Shown: positions 1-7,315, numbered from the stretch's first letter. The stretch is DNA of 20,016 nt from Modestobacter sp. (GCA_025965635.1 JAOPWO010000186.1:1-20016), one strand, 5' to 3'. The notes: a model not told the origin generated them from the sequence alone. A program made the numbers and translations.

Positions 1-278
1 ACCGCGGGCAGCTCGGCGTGGAACGGCCAGTCCAGCCGGTCGCGGGCGGCTGCGCCCAGCAGCACCCCGCCGGCGCCGGGGTGCCAGCGGCGCAGCCGGC
101 CCGGAGGGTGCGAGTAGTAGGTGAACAGGAAGTCCAGCACGGGGTCCGTCCGGCCCGCGCGGCGCCGTTCCTGGTGCGGCACCACCCAGCGGTCGACCCG
201 CGCCCGGTGGGCGGCGTCGCGCGCCACCCACTCCGCCTCGGCGAGGGCCGCGGCCGGGGACGGGACGGCGGTGCGCAC
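1..278 (-). CDS. 3-methyladenine DNA glycosylase-like protein, 5' part only
   Basis: Minus-strand frame running off the left edge, so only the N-terminal 92 or so residues are present. After a short alanine/proline leader it reads ALAEAEWVARDAAHRARVD, then LDFLFTYYSHPPG and RLRRWHPGAGGVLL. I recognise this pattern (FLFTYYS followed by LRRWHPG) from a conserved actinobacterial family annotated as 3-methyladenine DNA glycosylase, although the biochemical function is poorly established. The GTG start at 278 is chosen because a TACCCT element at 286-291 lies 7 bases upstream, which fits a leaderless transcript. An in-frame GTG near 367 is possible but would add about 30 proline/histidine-rich residues that look non-coding. 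The family is recalled from memory; the enzymatic name is tentative. Confidence 0.65.
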   Translation of the reverse strand, partial: MRTAVPSPAAALAEAEWVARDAAHRARVDRWVVPHQERRRAGRTDPVLDFLFTYYSHPPGRLRRWHPGAGGVLLGAAARDRLDWPFHAELPA

Positions 279-285
279 GCCGTCC

Positions 286-291
286 AGGGTA
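286..291 (-). promoter_or_regulatory. -10 element of the glycosylase-like gene, leaderless type
   Basis: TACCCT on the minus strand, separated by 7 bases from the GTG start at 278. The same geometry recurs at many genes in this window. Confidence 0.4.
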
Positions 292-344
292 GGCGGCGGG
301 TGGTCCAGCCGAACGGGGGTCGCCGGTCCGATGGTGGGCGACGG

Positions 345-619
345 ATGCCGATGCGGGCGGTGCACATCGATACCAGCGGTACCCGGCACCCCGCGCGGCG
401 CTCCAGCCCCCCGCGGTGCTGCTGGACGAAGCGGCCTTCCGTGCCCGGCACCGGGTGATCCCGGTGGTCCTCGCCGCGCAGCTGCCGGCGCCGGCCGCGA
501 CCGCCGCCGTGCACCAGCAGACCGCTTGCCCCGCCGGGGCGCAGATCGCGATGAGCGGGGCTCCCCGGGAGGGCACCCGGATGGCCACCGACCTCTCCGG
601 GATCGTGCACGAGGCCTGA
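345..619 (+). other. Gene-poor stretch with a possible decayed coding remnant
   Basis: The bases between the glycosylase-like gene and the small acidic gene (279-620) hold no convincing gene. Two overlapping plus-strand frames look partly protein-like: one begins at ATG 345 (MPMRAVHIDTSGTR) and ends at 458, the other begins at GTG 416 and ends at 619 with MATDLSGIVHEA. Read together they could be one frameshifted small gene, but I recognise no family and there is no ribosome binding site. It may equally be non-coding sequence that happens to stay open at high GC. Confidence 0.2.
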
Positions 620-620
620 C

Positions 621-806
621 TCAGGAGGCGCTGTTCCCCGGCCGGGCGACGTCCTCGTCCCGCTGGGCCTCGTCGTCGGTGACCAGCACGGTGTCCTGCT
701 CGCCACCGTCGCTGCGGTTGTCACCGGTCCGGCCGTCGATGAGGTTCTCGTCGGAGTCGGCCGTGTCAGGGGACTCCGCGTAGCCGGTGCGGTCGGACTC
801 GGTCAT
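621..806 (-). CDS. Small acidic, probably disordered protein (61 aa)
   Basis: ATG at 806 is preceded by GAGGAG seven bases upstream, a good ribosome binding site. The 61-residue product is very rich in Asp, Glu, Ser and Thr, with stretches such as ESPDTADSDENLIDG and VTDDEAQRDEDVARPG. It has no cysteines, no signal peptide and no hydrophobic segment, so an intrinsically disordered cytosolic protein is likely. I do not recognise a named family. It lies just downstream of the acyl-CoA dehydrogenase gene on the same strand, with a gap of about 100 bases, so read-through transcription is possible. Its function is unknown. Confidence 0.55.
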   Translation of the reverse strand: MTESDRTGYAESPDTADSDENLIDGRTGDNRSDGGEQDTVLVTDDEAQRDEDVARPGNSAS

Positions 807-908
807 GAGGGTCTCCTCGAAGGGCTCGGATGGCGCGGGCCAGGGACGGCTGCGGCGTCGTCCCACCGCCCATGCCCAGCCGCCGGGAGGGAAAACGGGG
901 GGCGGGCC

Positions 909-2753
909 CTAGAAGCAGGCCTCGTCGACCTCCATCAACGCGTTGTCGGTGTTCTCGACGACCGTCCGCTCGCTGGTCAGCCTGGGCAGCACCTGGGTGC
1001 AGAAGAACCGGGTGGCGGCGAGCTTGCCCGCGTAGAAGTGCCCGTCGCGCTCGCTCACCGAGCCGGTCAGCGCGGCCAGCGCCACCTCCGACTGCCGCAC
1101 CAGCAGCCACCCGGTGACCAGGTCGCCGATGGCCAGCAGCAGGCGCGAGGTGTTCTGGCCGACGAGGTAGAGCGCGGTGGGGTCCTGCTCGGCCGCGGTG
1201 AGCCGGCCGAGCATGGCCGCCACCATGCCCTGCACGTCGGCCAGCGCGGTGGCCAGCAGGGCCCGCTCCTCCTCGAGCCGCCCGTTGCCGGCCTCGGCGT
1301 CGGTCGTGGCCTGCACCTGGCCGGCCAGCCAGCTCAGCGCCACCCCGCCGTCCCGGACGATCTTGCGGAAGAAGAGGTCCTGGCCCTGGATCGCCGTCGT
1401 CCCCTCGTAGAGGGTGTCGATCTTCGAGTCGCGGATGTACTGCTCGAGCGGGTAGTCCTGCAGGTACCCGGAGCCGCCGAGGGTCTGCAGCGACTCGCTG
1501 GTGAGCAGCTGGGTGGCCCGTTCGGAGCCGAAGCCCTTGACCACCGGCAGCAGCAGGTCGCTGACCCGCGCGGCCAGCCGGGCCTCCTCGCTGTCGGCGG
1601 TGCCGGCCGCCTGGGCTTCCATCACCTGGTCGCGGAAGGTGGCGGTGTACAGGTACAGCGCCCGCATCCCCTCCACGTACGCCTTCTGCAGCATCAGCGA
1701 GCGGCGGACGTCGGGGTGGTGGGTGATGGTCACCCGCGGCGCGTCCTTCGCAGTGGCGGTCAGGTCGGCGCCCTGCACCCGCTGCTTGGCGTAGCCGAGC
1801 GCGACCCGGTAGCCCGCGGACAGGGTCGCGATGGCCTTGGTGCCGACGAACATCCGGGCGTACTCGATCACCTGGAACATCTGGGCGATGCCGTCGTGCA
1901 CGTCCCCGACCAGCTGCCCGACGGCCGGGACCGGTCCGTCCCCGAAGGTGAGCTCGCAGGTCGTGGAGACCTTGAGCCCCATCTTCTTCTCCACGTTGGT
2001 GACGTACACGCCGTTCCGCCCACCGAGGGCGCCGGTCTCGAGGTCCACGGAGAACTTGGGGACGACGAACAGCGACAGGCCCTTGGTGCCCGGCTGCGCG
2101 CCCTCGGGGCGGGCCAGCACCAGGTGGACGATGTTGTCCGAGAGGTCGTGCTCGGCCGAGGTGATGAACCGCTTGACGCCGGTGATGTGCCAGGAGCCGT
2201 CGTCCTGCTGCACCGCCTTCGTCCGACCGGCGCCCACGTCGGAGCCCGCGTCCGGCTCGGTGAGCACCATCGTGGCGCCCCACAGGTGCTCGATCATCAG
2301 CTCGGCCAGGCGCTGCTGGTCGGGGGTGCCCAGGGAGTGGAGGATCGCGGCGAAGGTGGCGCCCGAGCCGTACATGAAGGCGGCCGGGTTCGCGCCGAGC
2401 ATCATCTCGAAAGCCGCCCAGCGCAGGCTGAACGGCGCTCCGAACCCGCCGAGCTCGTCGGGCAGGTCCAGCCGCCACCACTCGCCGGCGTTGACGGCCC
2501 GCACCGACGCCTTGAAGGACTCGGGCAGCGTCACGGTGTGCGCGGCCGGGTCGAACACCGGGGGGTTGCGGTCGGCGTCGGTGAACGAGGCGGCCAGCGG
2601 GCCCTCGGCCAGCCGCCGGACCTCGGCCAGCACACCGCGCGCGGTCGCGGCGTCCATCTGCTCGAACGCACCGGTCCCGAACCGGTCCTTGGTGCTCTGG
2701 AACTCGAACAGGTTGAACTCGAGGTCCCGCAGGTCGGCGGTGTAGTGGCTCAA
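909..2753 (-). CDS. fadE5: Acyl-CoA dehydrogenase, FadE5 type
   Basis: This 614-residue flavoprotein should oxidise acyl-CoA thioesters at the alpha-beta bond, the first step of beta-oxidation, passing electrons to ETF. Its length and sequence follow Mycobacterium tuberculosis FadE5 (about 611 residues) almost throughout: DRNPPVFDP near 61, WGATMVLTEPDAGSDVGAGR around 158-177 (FAD/substrate region), GVKRFIT at 192, and RDSKIDTLYEGTTAIQ at 441-456. Glu450 in LYEGTTAIQ is the expected catalytic base. The N-terminal acyl-CoA dehydrogenase extension and the C-terminal extra helical domain typical of this large subgroup are both present. Translation starts at TTG 2753, supported by AGGAGA six bases upstream and by alignment of MSHY with FadE5. 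The upstream region carries a repeated palindrome (2788-2823), so local repressor control is likely. The substrate range cannot be read from the sequence. Confidence 0.93.
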   Translation of the reverse strand: MSHYTADLRDLEFNLFEFQSTKDRFGTGAFEQMDAATARGVLAEVRRLAEGPLAASFTDADRNPPVFDPAAHTVTLPESFKASVRAVNAGEWWRLDLPDELGGFGAPFSLRWAAFEMMLGANPAAFMYGSGATFAAILHSLGTPDQQRLAELMIEHLWGATMVLTEPDAGSDVGAGRTKAVQQDDGSWHITGVKRFITSAEHDLSDNIVHLVLARPEGAQPGTKGLSLFVVPKFSVDLETGALGGRNGVYVTNVEKKMGLKVSTTCELTFGDGPVPAVGQLVGDVHDGIAQMFQVIEYARMFVGTKAIATLSAGYRVALGYAKQRVQGADLTATAKDAPRVTITHHPDVRRSLMLQKAYVEGMRALYLYTATFRDQVMEAQAAGTADSEEARLAARVSDLLLPVVKGFGSERATQLLTSESLQTLGGSGYLQDYPLEQYIRDSKIDTLYEGTTAIQGQDLFFRKIVRDGGVALSWLAGQVQATTDAEAGNGRLEEERALLATALADVQGMVAAMLGRLTAAEQDPTALYLVGQNTSRLLLAIGDLVTGWLLVRQSEVALAALTGSVSERDGHFYAGKLAATRFFCTQVLPRLTSERTVVENTDNALMEVDEACF

Positions 2754-2787
2754 CGGGTCTCCTGGACTGCCGGACGAGGCCGGCTCG

Positions 2788-2823
2788 TACCAGCCGGTGG
2801 CAAAGACTATTACCGGCTGGTAA
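2788..2823 (-). promoter_or_regulatory. Promoter and double palindromic operator of fadE5
   Basis: A perfect 11-bp inverted repeat: TACCAGCCGGT at 2788-2798 and ACCGGCTGGTA at 2812-2822, separated by 13 bases. Each arm is itself near-palindromic, the distal one reading TTACC-N4-GGTAA at 2810-2823. A -10-like TAGTCT (minus strand, 2804-2809) lies between the two copies. This is the layout of a repressor site that would cover the promoter. TTACC-N4-GGTAA-like sites are typical of TetR-family operators; the binding protein is not known. Confidence 0.55.
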
Positions 2824-2877
2824 CCCGAGCAGGCACCGCGGGTCCGACCCGCCCCGGGCAGGCGGAGGGCTCCTTGC

Positions 2878-3024
2878 TCAGCGAGCGTCGGGTTCCGTCT
2901 CCGGCGGCGGGTACACCGGGCCGGCCATGCCGTCGGCGGCGTCGTCGCCGTCGGGCGGGGAGGTGGCGCCGCCCAGCGGTGCGACGTCGGAGTCGGTGCG
3001 CGGACCGGGGTCGGGGGTGCTCAT
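2878..3024 (-). CDS. Small proline- and aspartate-rich protein (48 aa)
   Basis: ATG at 3024 opens a 48-residue frame rich in Pro, Asp and Gly (MSTPDPGPRTDSDVAPLGG and PVYPPPETEPDAR). There is no ribosome binding site. Instead a GACACT element at 3031-3036 lies six bases before the ATG, fitting a leaderless transcript. No domain, cysteine or hydrophobic segment is visible, and the protein is probably disordered. It sits between fadE5 and the 140-residue unknown gene. I do not recognise the family. Confidence 0.4.
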   Translation of the reverse strand: MSTPDPGPRTDSDVAPLGGATSPPDGDDAADGMAGPVYPPPETEPDAR

Positions 3025-3053
3025 CGCCCGAGTGTCCGGCGTGCCGGCCCGGC

Positions 3054-3476
3054 TCACCCGTCGAGCGCGGGGCCGGCCTCGTGGCGGGGGTGGCCGGTCG
3101 TGCGCTCGCGCTGCTTCATCCGCGCCTCGAAGACGTGCCGGTCGCCGCCGGCCACCTGGTCGCGGGCCTGCTGGTCGAGGTCGCGGAAGGTGGACCAGTA
3201 GTTCGCGTCGAAGTCCTCGACGATCTGGAAGGTCCACCGGTCGCCGATCACGTTGCGGCCGACGAGGTCGTGCTCGAGGGTGTCGGCGAGCTCGGTGTGC
3301 CCGGCGTCGCGGAACCCGGCCACGGCGTCCTGCAGCAGCAGGTCGGCCTTGCCGGTGAGCTGGTGGAAGCCGTACAGCATGCCGCGGGCCTGGTCGACGG
3401 TCTCCAGCGCCTCGGACAGCTTGCCGAGGGCGGCCACCGCGTCGTCGTCGAGGTCCGGGCGGGTGCGATCGCTCAT
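3054..3476 (-). CDS. Conserved actinobacterial protein of unknown function (140 aa)
   Basis: The product is a soluble, mostly helical 140-residue protein. Its N-terminal half looks like a helical bundle (ALGKLSEALETVDQARGMLYGF, residues about 16-37). It is followed by the distinctive stretch RNVIGDRWTFQIVEDFD around 74-90 and a charged tail, MKQRERTTGHPRHEAG. I remember similar proteins in mycobacteria and other actinomycetes (GRNV..RWTFQIVE) annotated only as hypothetical. No catalytic motif or membrane segment is evident. ATG 3476 is six bases downstream of a CAGACT element at 3483-3488, again a leaderless arrangement. It may be cotranscribed with the TetR gene upstream, but the hairpins between them and its own -10 suggest a separate unit. 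Confidence 0.75.
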   Translation of the reverse strand: MSDRTRPDLDDDAVAALGKLSEALETVDQARGMLYGFHQLTGKADLLLQDAVAGFRDAGHTELADTLEHDLVGRNVIGDRWTFQIVEDFDANYWSTFRDLDQQARDQVAGGDRHVFEARMKQRERTTGHPRHEAGPALDG

Positions 3477-3497
3477 GGGCCCAGTCTGCCGTGCCGT

Positions 3498-3523
3498 CCC
3501 CGCTGCGGGGCCCCGCCGCTCAG
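3498..3523 (-). terminator. Short hairpins downstream of the TetR gene
   Basis: CCCCG-CTG-CGGGG at 3498-3510 is followed by a second small stem, CCGC-TCA-GCGG, just beside it. Neither has a T-tract. They lie in the 60-base gap between the TetR stop and the next gene and may form a weak terminator. Confidence 0.3.
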
Positions 3524-3536
3524 CGGTGGTCCTTGC

Positions 3537-4175
3537 TCACGCCGGCTGCTCCTGGGTGATCGCCACGTCGATGAGCCGCTCGGCCAGCGCGCGCCCGTGC
3601 GAGGCGGGGCCGTCGGGGCCGAGCAGGCCACCGGAGAGGTACATGCCGTCGATGATCAGGTGGACCTGGGCGGCGAGGTCCTCGGCGTACCGGGGCACGA
3701 GCTCGCCGGCCAGCGCGAGCAGCCGCATGTGCAGCTCGTACTTGTAGTCCGCGGCGGCGCTGCGCGCCGGGTGCATCGGGTCGTCGTACTCGCTGCTGAC
3801 GTTGGTGAAGGGGCAGCCGCGGAAGCCGACCCGGGTGACGTCCCTCGCCACGATGTCCACGACCGAGAGCAGAGCGGCGCGGGGGTCGCCCTCCAGCCGG
3901 TCCAGCTCGGCGTCGACGGAGGTCAGCACCGTGGCGGCCTTGCGGCTGAGGTACGCCCCGACCAGGTCGTCCTTGCTCTTGAAGAGCCGGTAGACCGTCA
4001 TCTTCCCCAGCCCGGTCTCGCGCACCAGTTCGTCCATGCCGACGCTGCGCGAACTGCGGGAGGCGAACAGCCGCTCCGCGGTGTCCAGGACGATCTGCTG
4101 CCGCTCGGCGCGGGAGCGCCGGAGCGGCGCGTGCCCGTCGTCGGCGGGGTGCAGGGGGAGGGCTGCGGCAGTCAC
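3537..4175 (-). CDS. TetR-family transcriptional regulator
   Basis: A 212-residue DNA-binding repressor. The N-terminal TetR domain begins near residue 22 (RAERQQIVLDTAERLFAS), and its helix-turn-helix spans about 44-66, ending in the typical GLGKMTVYRLFKSKDDL. The C-terminal ligand domain contains GFRGCPFTNVSSEY (117-130) followed by HP, a signature I know from a TetR subgroup with a conserved cysteine in the ligand region. GTG 4175 is chosen because it removes a cysteine-rich N-terminal extension that looks non-coding and because CACGAT (4183-4188) lies seven bases upstream, the leaderless geometry used by neighbours. The effector and targets are unknown. The fadE5 operator 700 bases away is one candidate target, without direct evidence. 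Confidence 0.85.
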   Translation of the reverse strand: MTAAALPLHPADDGHAPLRRSRAERQQIVLDTAERLFASRSSRSVGMDELVRETGLGKMTVYRLFKSKDDLVGAYLSRKAATVLTSVDAELDRLEGDPRAALLSVVDIVARDVTRVGFRGCPFTNVSSEYDDPMHPARSAAADYKYELHMRLLALAGELVPRYAEDLAAQVHLIIDGMYLSGGLLGPDGPASHGRALAERLIDVAITQEQPA

Positions 4176-4358
4176 AGGACGGATCGTGCAGCACGTCGTG
4201 ACGGAGCAGTTCACGGCACGCCGGGGGCAGGTCCGATTGCGCTGCGTCACTGGGATGAGGGGCACATCCCGGGACGACCGGGGTCCGTGGTGCTGGTGAG
4301 ACAGCGGTGAGTGACCGTCCGACCCGGTTGCGGCGGAGCCGCCCGCCAGGCGGAGGCG

Positions 4359-4490
4359 TCAGGCCCGGCGCACCCGGCGCGGGTTGGCGAGCATCCGGCC
4401 CACCGCGTCGGTACGGGCCGGCGTCTCGGTGGCCGACGGCTCGGCGGTCTGCCGGTCGTCGCCGCGGTGGTCGTCGTCGGTGTTCCGCAT
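4359..4490 (-). CDS. Possible 43-aa basic-tailed small protein
   Basis: A short frame from ATG 4490 to TGA 4359. The product begins acidic (MRNTDDDHRGDDRQ), continues through a Thr/Ala/Pro linker and ends strongly basic (VGRMLANPRRVRRA). A GGGGGA sequence about 12 bases upstream could be a weak ribosome binding site. Two small hairpins follow the stop. The charge segregation and clean ends make it plausible, but it is too short to be certain. The rest of the 4176-4582 gap holds only the TetR promoter and a hairpin near 4557. Confidence 0.35.
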   Translation of the reverse strand: MRNTDDDHRGDDRQTAEPSATETPARTDAVGRMLANPRRVRRA

Positions 4491-4544
4491 GTCGATCAGC
4501 TTCCCCCTGTCACCGGCGGAGACACAGGCCTGGGAGGAGTGAAA

Positions 4545-4575
4545 CCCGTCCGGGGGGTGAGACGTCGCTCACGGG
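4545..4575 (-). terminator. Candidate terminator after the metal permease gene
   Basis: Nested inverted repeats: GTGAG (4557-4561) pairs with CTCAC (4568-4572), and CCCGT (4545-4549) with ACGGG (4571-4575). On the minus strand the structure is followed by a short T run, eight bases after the permease stop. Overlapping pairings make the exact fold uncertain. Confidence 0.3.
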
Positions 4576-4582
4576 CGGTCGG

Positions 4583-5488
4583 TCAGGACGTGCGCGCGGG
4601 CACCAGGGGCTGGTCGGCCGGAGCGGGCGTCGGCCAGGTCCGGGTGCGCTCCCGGGTCGCGGCCAGGGACGCGACCCAGATCAGCGTGGCGACCGCGACG
4701 ACGAAGAAGCTCGGCGGCAGGTCGACCATCGCCGACAGCAGCAGGCCGATCCAGACCGAGAGGACGGCGAAGACGACGGCCAGCCCGGCCACCGCCGCCG
4801 GCCGGGCGGTGAGCCGGAGCGCCGCCGCCGCCGGGGTGACGACCAGGGCGAACAGCAGCAACGTGCCGACGACCTGCACGGCCATGGTGATCGTCAGCGC
4901 GAGGAGCACGACGAAGGCGATGCCGAGGGCCCGCACCGGCACGCCCCGCGCCTCGGCGACGGCGGGGTCGACGGAGGCGAACACGAGCGGGCGGGCCAGC
5001 ACGGCCAGGGTGAGGACGACGAGCGCGGTGAACCCGCCGAACACCCACAGCTGACCGCTGGAGATGGCCAGCAGGTTGCCGAACAGCACGCTGGTGGTGG
5101 CGCTGGCGTTGGCCGCGGCGAGCGAGGCGAACAGCACGCCGAGCCCGGTGGCCGCGGCCAGCACGGTCCCGGTGGCCACCTCCCGATCGGCGCCGCGGCT
5201 GCCGAACAACCCGATCAGCAGGCCACCACCGACGCAGAAGACGGCTAGCCCGAGGGTGACCGGCGCGCCGACCAGGATCGCGCCGGTGGCGCCGGGGAAG
5301 CCGATGTGGGCGAGGGCGTGCGCGGCGAAGGCGTTCTGCCGGGTGATGACGAACCAGCCCATCAGCCCGGCGGCGAGCGCGACCATCGTGCCGCCGAGGA
5401 AGGCGTGCTGCATGAAGTCGGTCTGCAGCACCTGCAGCCAGTTGGTCTGGAACTCGACGGCGGCGAGCCCGTCGGATGAGGGGGTCAT
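4583..5488 (-). CDS. znuB: Zinc/manganese ABC transporter permease (ABC-3 family)
   Basis: A 301-residue polytopic membrane protein of the ABC-3 metal permease family, forming the channel for metal import across the cytoplasmic membrane. The sequence shows about eight hydrophobic segments. The N-terminal region QHAFLGGTMVALAAGLMGWF is followed by AFAAHALAHIGFPGA, which matches the family's ALAHxGFPG coupling region. Further on are SVLFGNLLAISSGQLW and VGTLLLFALVVTPAAAAL, both characteristic. ATG 5488 is preferred over the GTG at 5524 because AAGGAG directly after the ATPase stop gives an ideal ribosome binding site. It is the last gene of a three-gene operon with the ATPase and binding protein. 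The Zur operator upstream suggests zinc rather than manganese as substrate; the gene symbol is by analogy. Confidence 0.88.
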   Translation of the reverse strand: MTPSSDGLAAVEFQTNWLQVLQTDFMQHAFLGGTMVALAAGLMGWFVITRQNAFAAHALAHIGFPGATGAILVGAPVTLGLAVFCVGGGLLIGLFGSRGADREVATGTVLAAATGLGVLFASLAAANASATTSVLFGNLLAISSGQLWVFGGFTALVVLTLAVLARPLVFASVDPAVAEARGVPVRALGIAFVVLLALTITMAVQVVGTLLLFALVVTPAAAALRLTARPAAVAGLAVVFAVLSVWIGLLLSAMVDLPPSFFVVAVATLIWVASLAATRERTRTWPTPAPADQPLVPARTS

Positions 5489-5498
5489 GCGGGCTCCT

Positions 5499-6302
5499 TC
5501 AGCCGCCCCGGGTGAACAGGTCACCCTGCGGGGTGCGGACCACCCGGATCGGCGTGCCGTAGAGGTGGGTGAGCAGGTCCTCCTGCACCACCTCGTCGAT
5601 CCGGTCGTGGTGCGGGTGTCCGTCGAGCAGGTAGACCGCGTCGGTCAGCACCGGCAGCAGCGGGTTGAGGTCGTGCGCGACCACCATGATGGTCACCGGG
5701 CGCTCCTCGCGGAGGGCGCCCAGCAGCTCGACGACCTCGTGCTGGTGGCGCAGGTCGAGGTTGGCCAGCGGCTCGTCGAGCAGCAGCAGCTCGGCGTCGT
5801 CCACGATGGCCTGGGCGATCGCGACGCGTTGCTGCTGCCCCCCCGAGAGCCGGGACATCCGCTGCTCGGCGTAGCCGGTGGCGCCCACCCGGGCCAGGGC
5901 CTCGTCGACCCGGGCGCGGTCGGCGGCGGAGATCCGCCGCACGCCGAACCGGGTGCCGGCCAGGCCGAGGGTCACCAGGTCGCGGGCCCGGACGGCGTCG
6001 CTCACCGCGGAGCGGTAGTTCTGCGGGACGTACCCGATCCGGCGGTCGCCGCGCCGCGGCGACCCGCCGAGCACCTCGATCCGCCCCTCGGCGGCCGGCA
6101 GCAGGCCCAGGACGAGCTGGAAGAGGGTGGTCTTGCCGGCCCCGTTGGGGCCGATGACGCCGACGATGGCGCCGGTCGGGACGCGCAGGCTGCCGTCGGA
6201 CCAGATGGTCCGGCCGCCGCGCACCGCTCGAACGCCGTCGAGCACGAGGGCGTCGTCGGTGCGCGGTCGCGCCGTCGTGCGGTCCACGCTCGTGATGGTC
6301 AT
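5499..6302 (-). CDS. znuC: Zinc/manganese ABC transporter ATP-binding protein
   Basis: A 267-residue ABC ATPase powering the adjacent metal permease. The Walker A motif GPNGAGKTT is at about 51-59, the Q-loop in GYVPQN at 90-95, the signature LSGGQQQRVA at 152-161, Walker B ELLLLDEPLANLD at 171-183, and the switch His210 in VVAHDLNP. Its ATG overlaps the TGA of the binding-protein gene in an ATGA sequence (6299-6302), so the two are translationally coupled. The permease start follows only 10 bases after its own stop. A 15-residue Arg/Thr-rich N-terminal extension precedes the domain. The family assignment is firm; the zinc specificity comes from the operator and binding protein, not from this protein. 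Confidence 0.9.
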   Translation of the reverse strand: MTITSVDRTTARPRTDDALVLDGVRAVRGGRTIWSDGSLRVPTGAIVGVIGPNGAGKTTLFQLVLGLLPAAEGRIEVLGGSPRRGDRRIGYVPQNYRSAVSDAVRARDLVTLGLAGTRFGVRRISAADRARVDEALARVGATGYAEQRMSRLSGGQQQRVAIAQAIVDDAELLLLDEPLANLDLRHQHEVVELLGALREERPVTIMVVAHDLNPLLPVLTDAVYLLDGHPHHDRIDEVVQEDLLTHLYGTPIRVVRTPQGDLFTRGG

Positions 6303-7279
6303 GCTCCGCCCAGTGCGTCCGACAGCTGCTGCAGCTGGTCCAGCTGCCATGCCACGAAGGAACCCGCGCCGGGCGGCGCCGATTCCGTGACGTCCACGAC
6401 GGGCACGCCGGCGTCCTCGGCGGCGTCCCGGAGCTGCGCCGGGATGCTGCCCTCGGTCTGCGTGTTGTGCACCAGCACGTCCACCGAGCCGTCGCCGAGC
6501 GCGGTCTCGAAGGCGGCGATGTCGCCGGGGGCGGGGTCGGTCTCGTTGCTCGCGGAGTCCCGGTAGCCCGGCGGCGTGGCGTCGGTGAGGCCGAGCTCGG
6601 CCGCCATCAGGTCGAAGACCGTCTCGGTGGCGGCGTAGCTGCGGCCGGTGGCGGTGGCCCGCAGCTCGGCGACCGCGTCCCGGTAGGGCTTCAGCTCCGC
6701 GGCCCAGGACTCCGCCGAGGCGGTGAACGTGCTCGCCGCGTCGGGGGAGAGCTCGCTCAGGGCGGCGGTCACCGCCTCCGCGGTCGCCTGCACGTCGGCC
6801 GGGGAGTACCAGAGGTGCGGGTTGGTGCCGGTCGCACGCCCGTCGGCGCCGCCCTCGATGCCGGCGACCTCGGCGGCCTCGACGACGGCCGGTGCGGGGT
6901 CCAGGCCCGCGAGGGCGGACGACGCCCAGGAGTCGTAGCCCGCACCGTTGACCACGACCAGCTCGGCGTCCTCGAACGCGGCCAGGTCGCCGGTGGTCGG
7001 CTCGAACTCGTGCGGGTCGCCCGCGGCCGAGTCGACGATCGTGGTCACGGTGGCGCAGTCGCCGCCCAGCGTCCGGACCGCGTCGCCCCAGTGGCCGACC
7101 GAGACGACGACGTCGACGACCTCACCGGGGCAGCTCTCCGGATCGCCGGCGCTGGTGGCTGCCCCGGCGCCGGCCTCGCCGGAGCACGCGCTCAGAACCA
7201 GAGCCGCCGCAGCGGCGAGGGCGGCAGCGCGGACCGGGTGGACGGCGCGGGCAGGGACGGGGACGCGAGGGCGGCGCAC
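6299..7279 (-). CDS. znuA: Zinc/manganese ABC transporter substrate-binding lipoprotein
   Basis: A 326-residue cluster A-I metal-binding protein. The N-terminus is a lipoprotein signal: basic residues, then LAAAAALVLSAC with lipobox LSAC and lipidated Cys32. Expected metal ligands are His90 in GDPHEFEPT and His155 in NPHLWYSP. The position that usually carries a third histidine reads ATETVFDLM, with Glu219 as a candidate ligand. The C-terminal lobe contains HNTQTEGSIP and VVDVTES. GTG 7279 is chosen because GGAG lies six to seven bases upstream and the resulting signal peptide has normal length; longer starts would cross the Zur operator. It is the first gene of the operon, coupled to the ATPase by ATGA. 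The protein sits on the outer face of the membrane, captures the metal and delivers it to the permease. Confidence 0.88.
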   Translation of the reverse strand: MRRPRVPVPARAVHPVRAAALAAAAALVLSACSGEAGAGAATSAGDPESCPGEVVDVVVSVGHWGDAVRTLGGDCATVTTIVDSAAGDPHEFEPTTGDLAAFEDAELVVVNGAGYDSWASSALAGLDPAPAVVEAAEVAGIEGGADGRATGTNPHLWYSPADVQATAEAVTAALSELSPDAASTFTASAESWAAELKPYRDAVAELRATATGRSYAATETVFDLMAAELGLTDATPPGYRDSASNETDPAPGDIAAFETALGDGSVDVLVHNTQTEGSIPAQLRDAAEDAGVPVVDVTESAPPGAGSFVAWQLDQLQQLSDALGGA

Positions 7280-7300
7280 GAGGACTCCGGTGGACCTAGG

Positions 7301-7315
7301 TGACAATGATTCCCA
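7301..7315 (-). promoter_or_regulatory. Zur-type operator of the metal uptake operon
   Basis: On the minus strand this reads TGGGAATCATTGTCA, a near-palindrome that fits the actinobacterial Zur box (TGAAAATCATTTTCA-like; core AATNATT with TG and CA at the ends). It lies 22 bases before the GTG start of the binding-protein gene, immediately downstream of a -10 element, where a zinc-loaded repressor would block initiation. Confidence 0.82.

Noticed and set aside
856..908. Rho-independent terminator after fadE5
   Set aside because: Only loose GC pairing over a long loop can be drawn; no convincing stem and no T-tract.
1038..4310. A 1090-residue open frame on the plus strand opposite fadE5 and its neighbours
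   Set aside because: It lies antisense to well-supported genes, its composition is the Gly/Arg/His/Gln-rich type produced by reading high-GC codons backwards, and no domain is recognisable.
5489..5524. Upstream GTG start for the metal permease
   Set aside because: It would place translation inside the ATPase coding end, while ATG 5488 has an ideal AAGGAG ribosome binding site.
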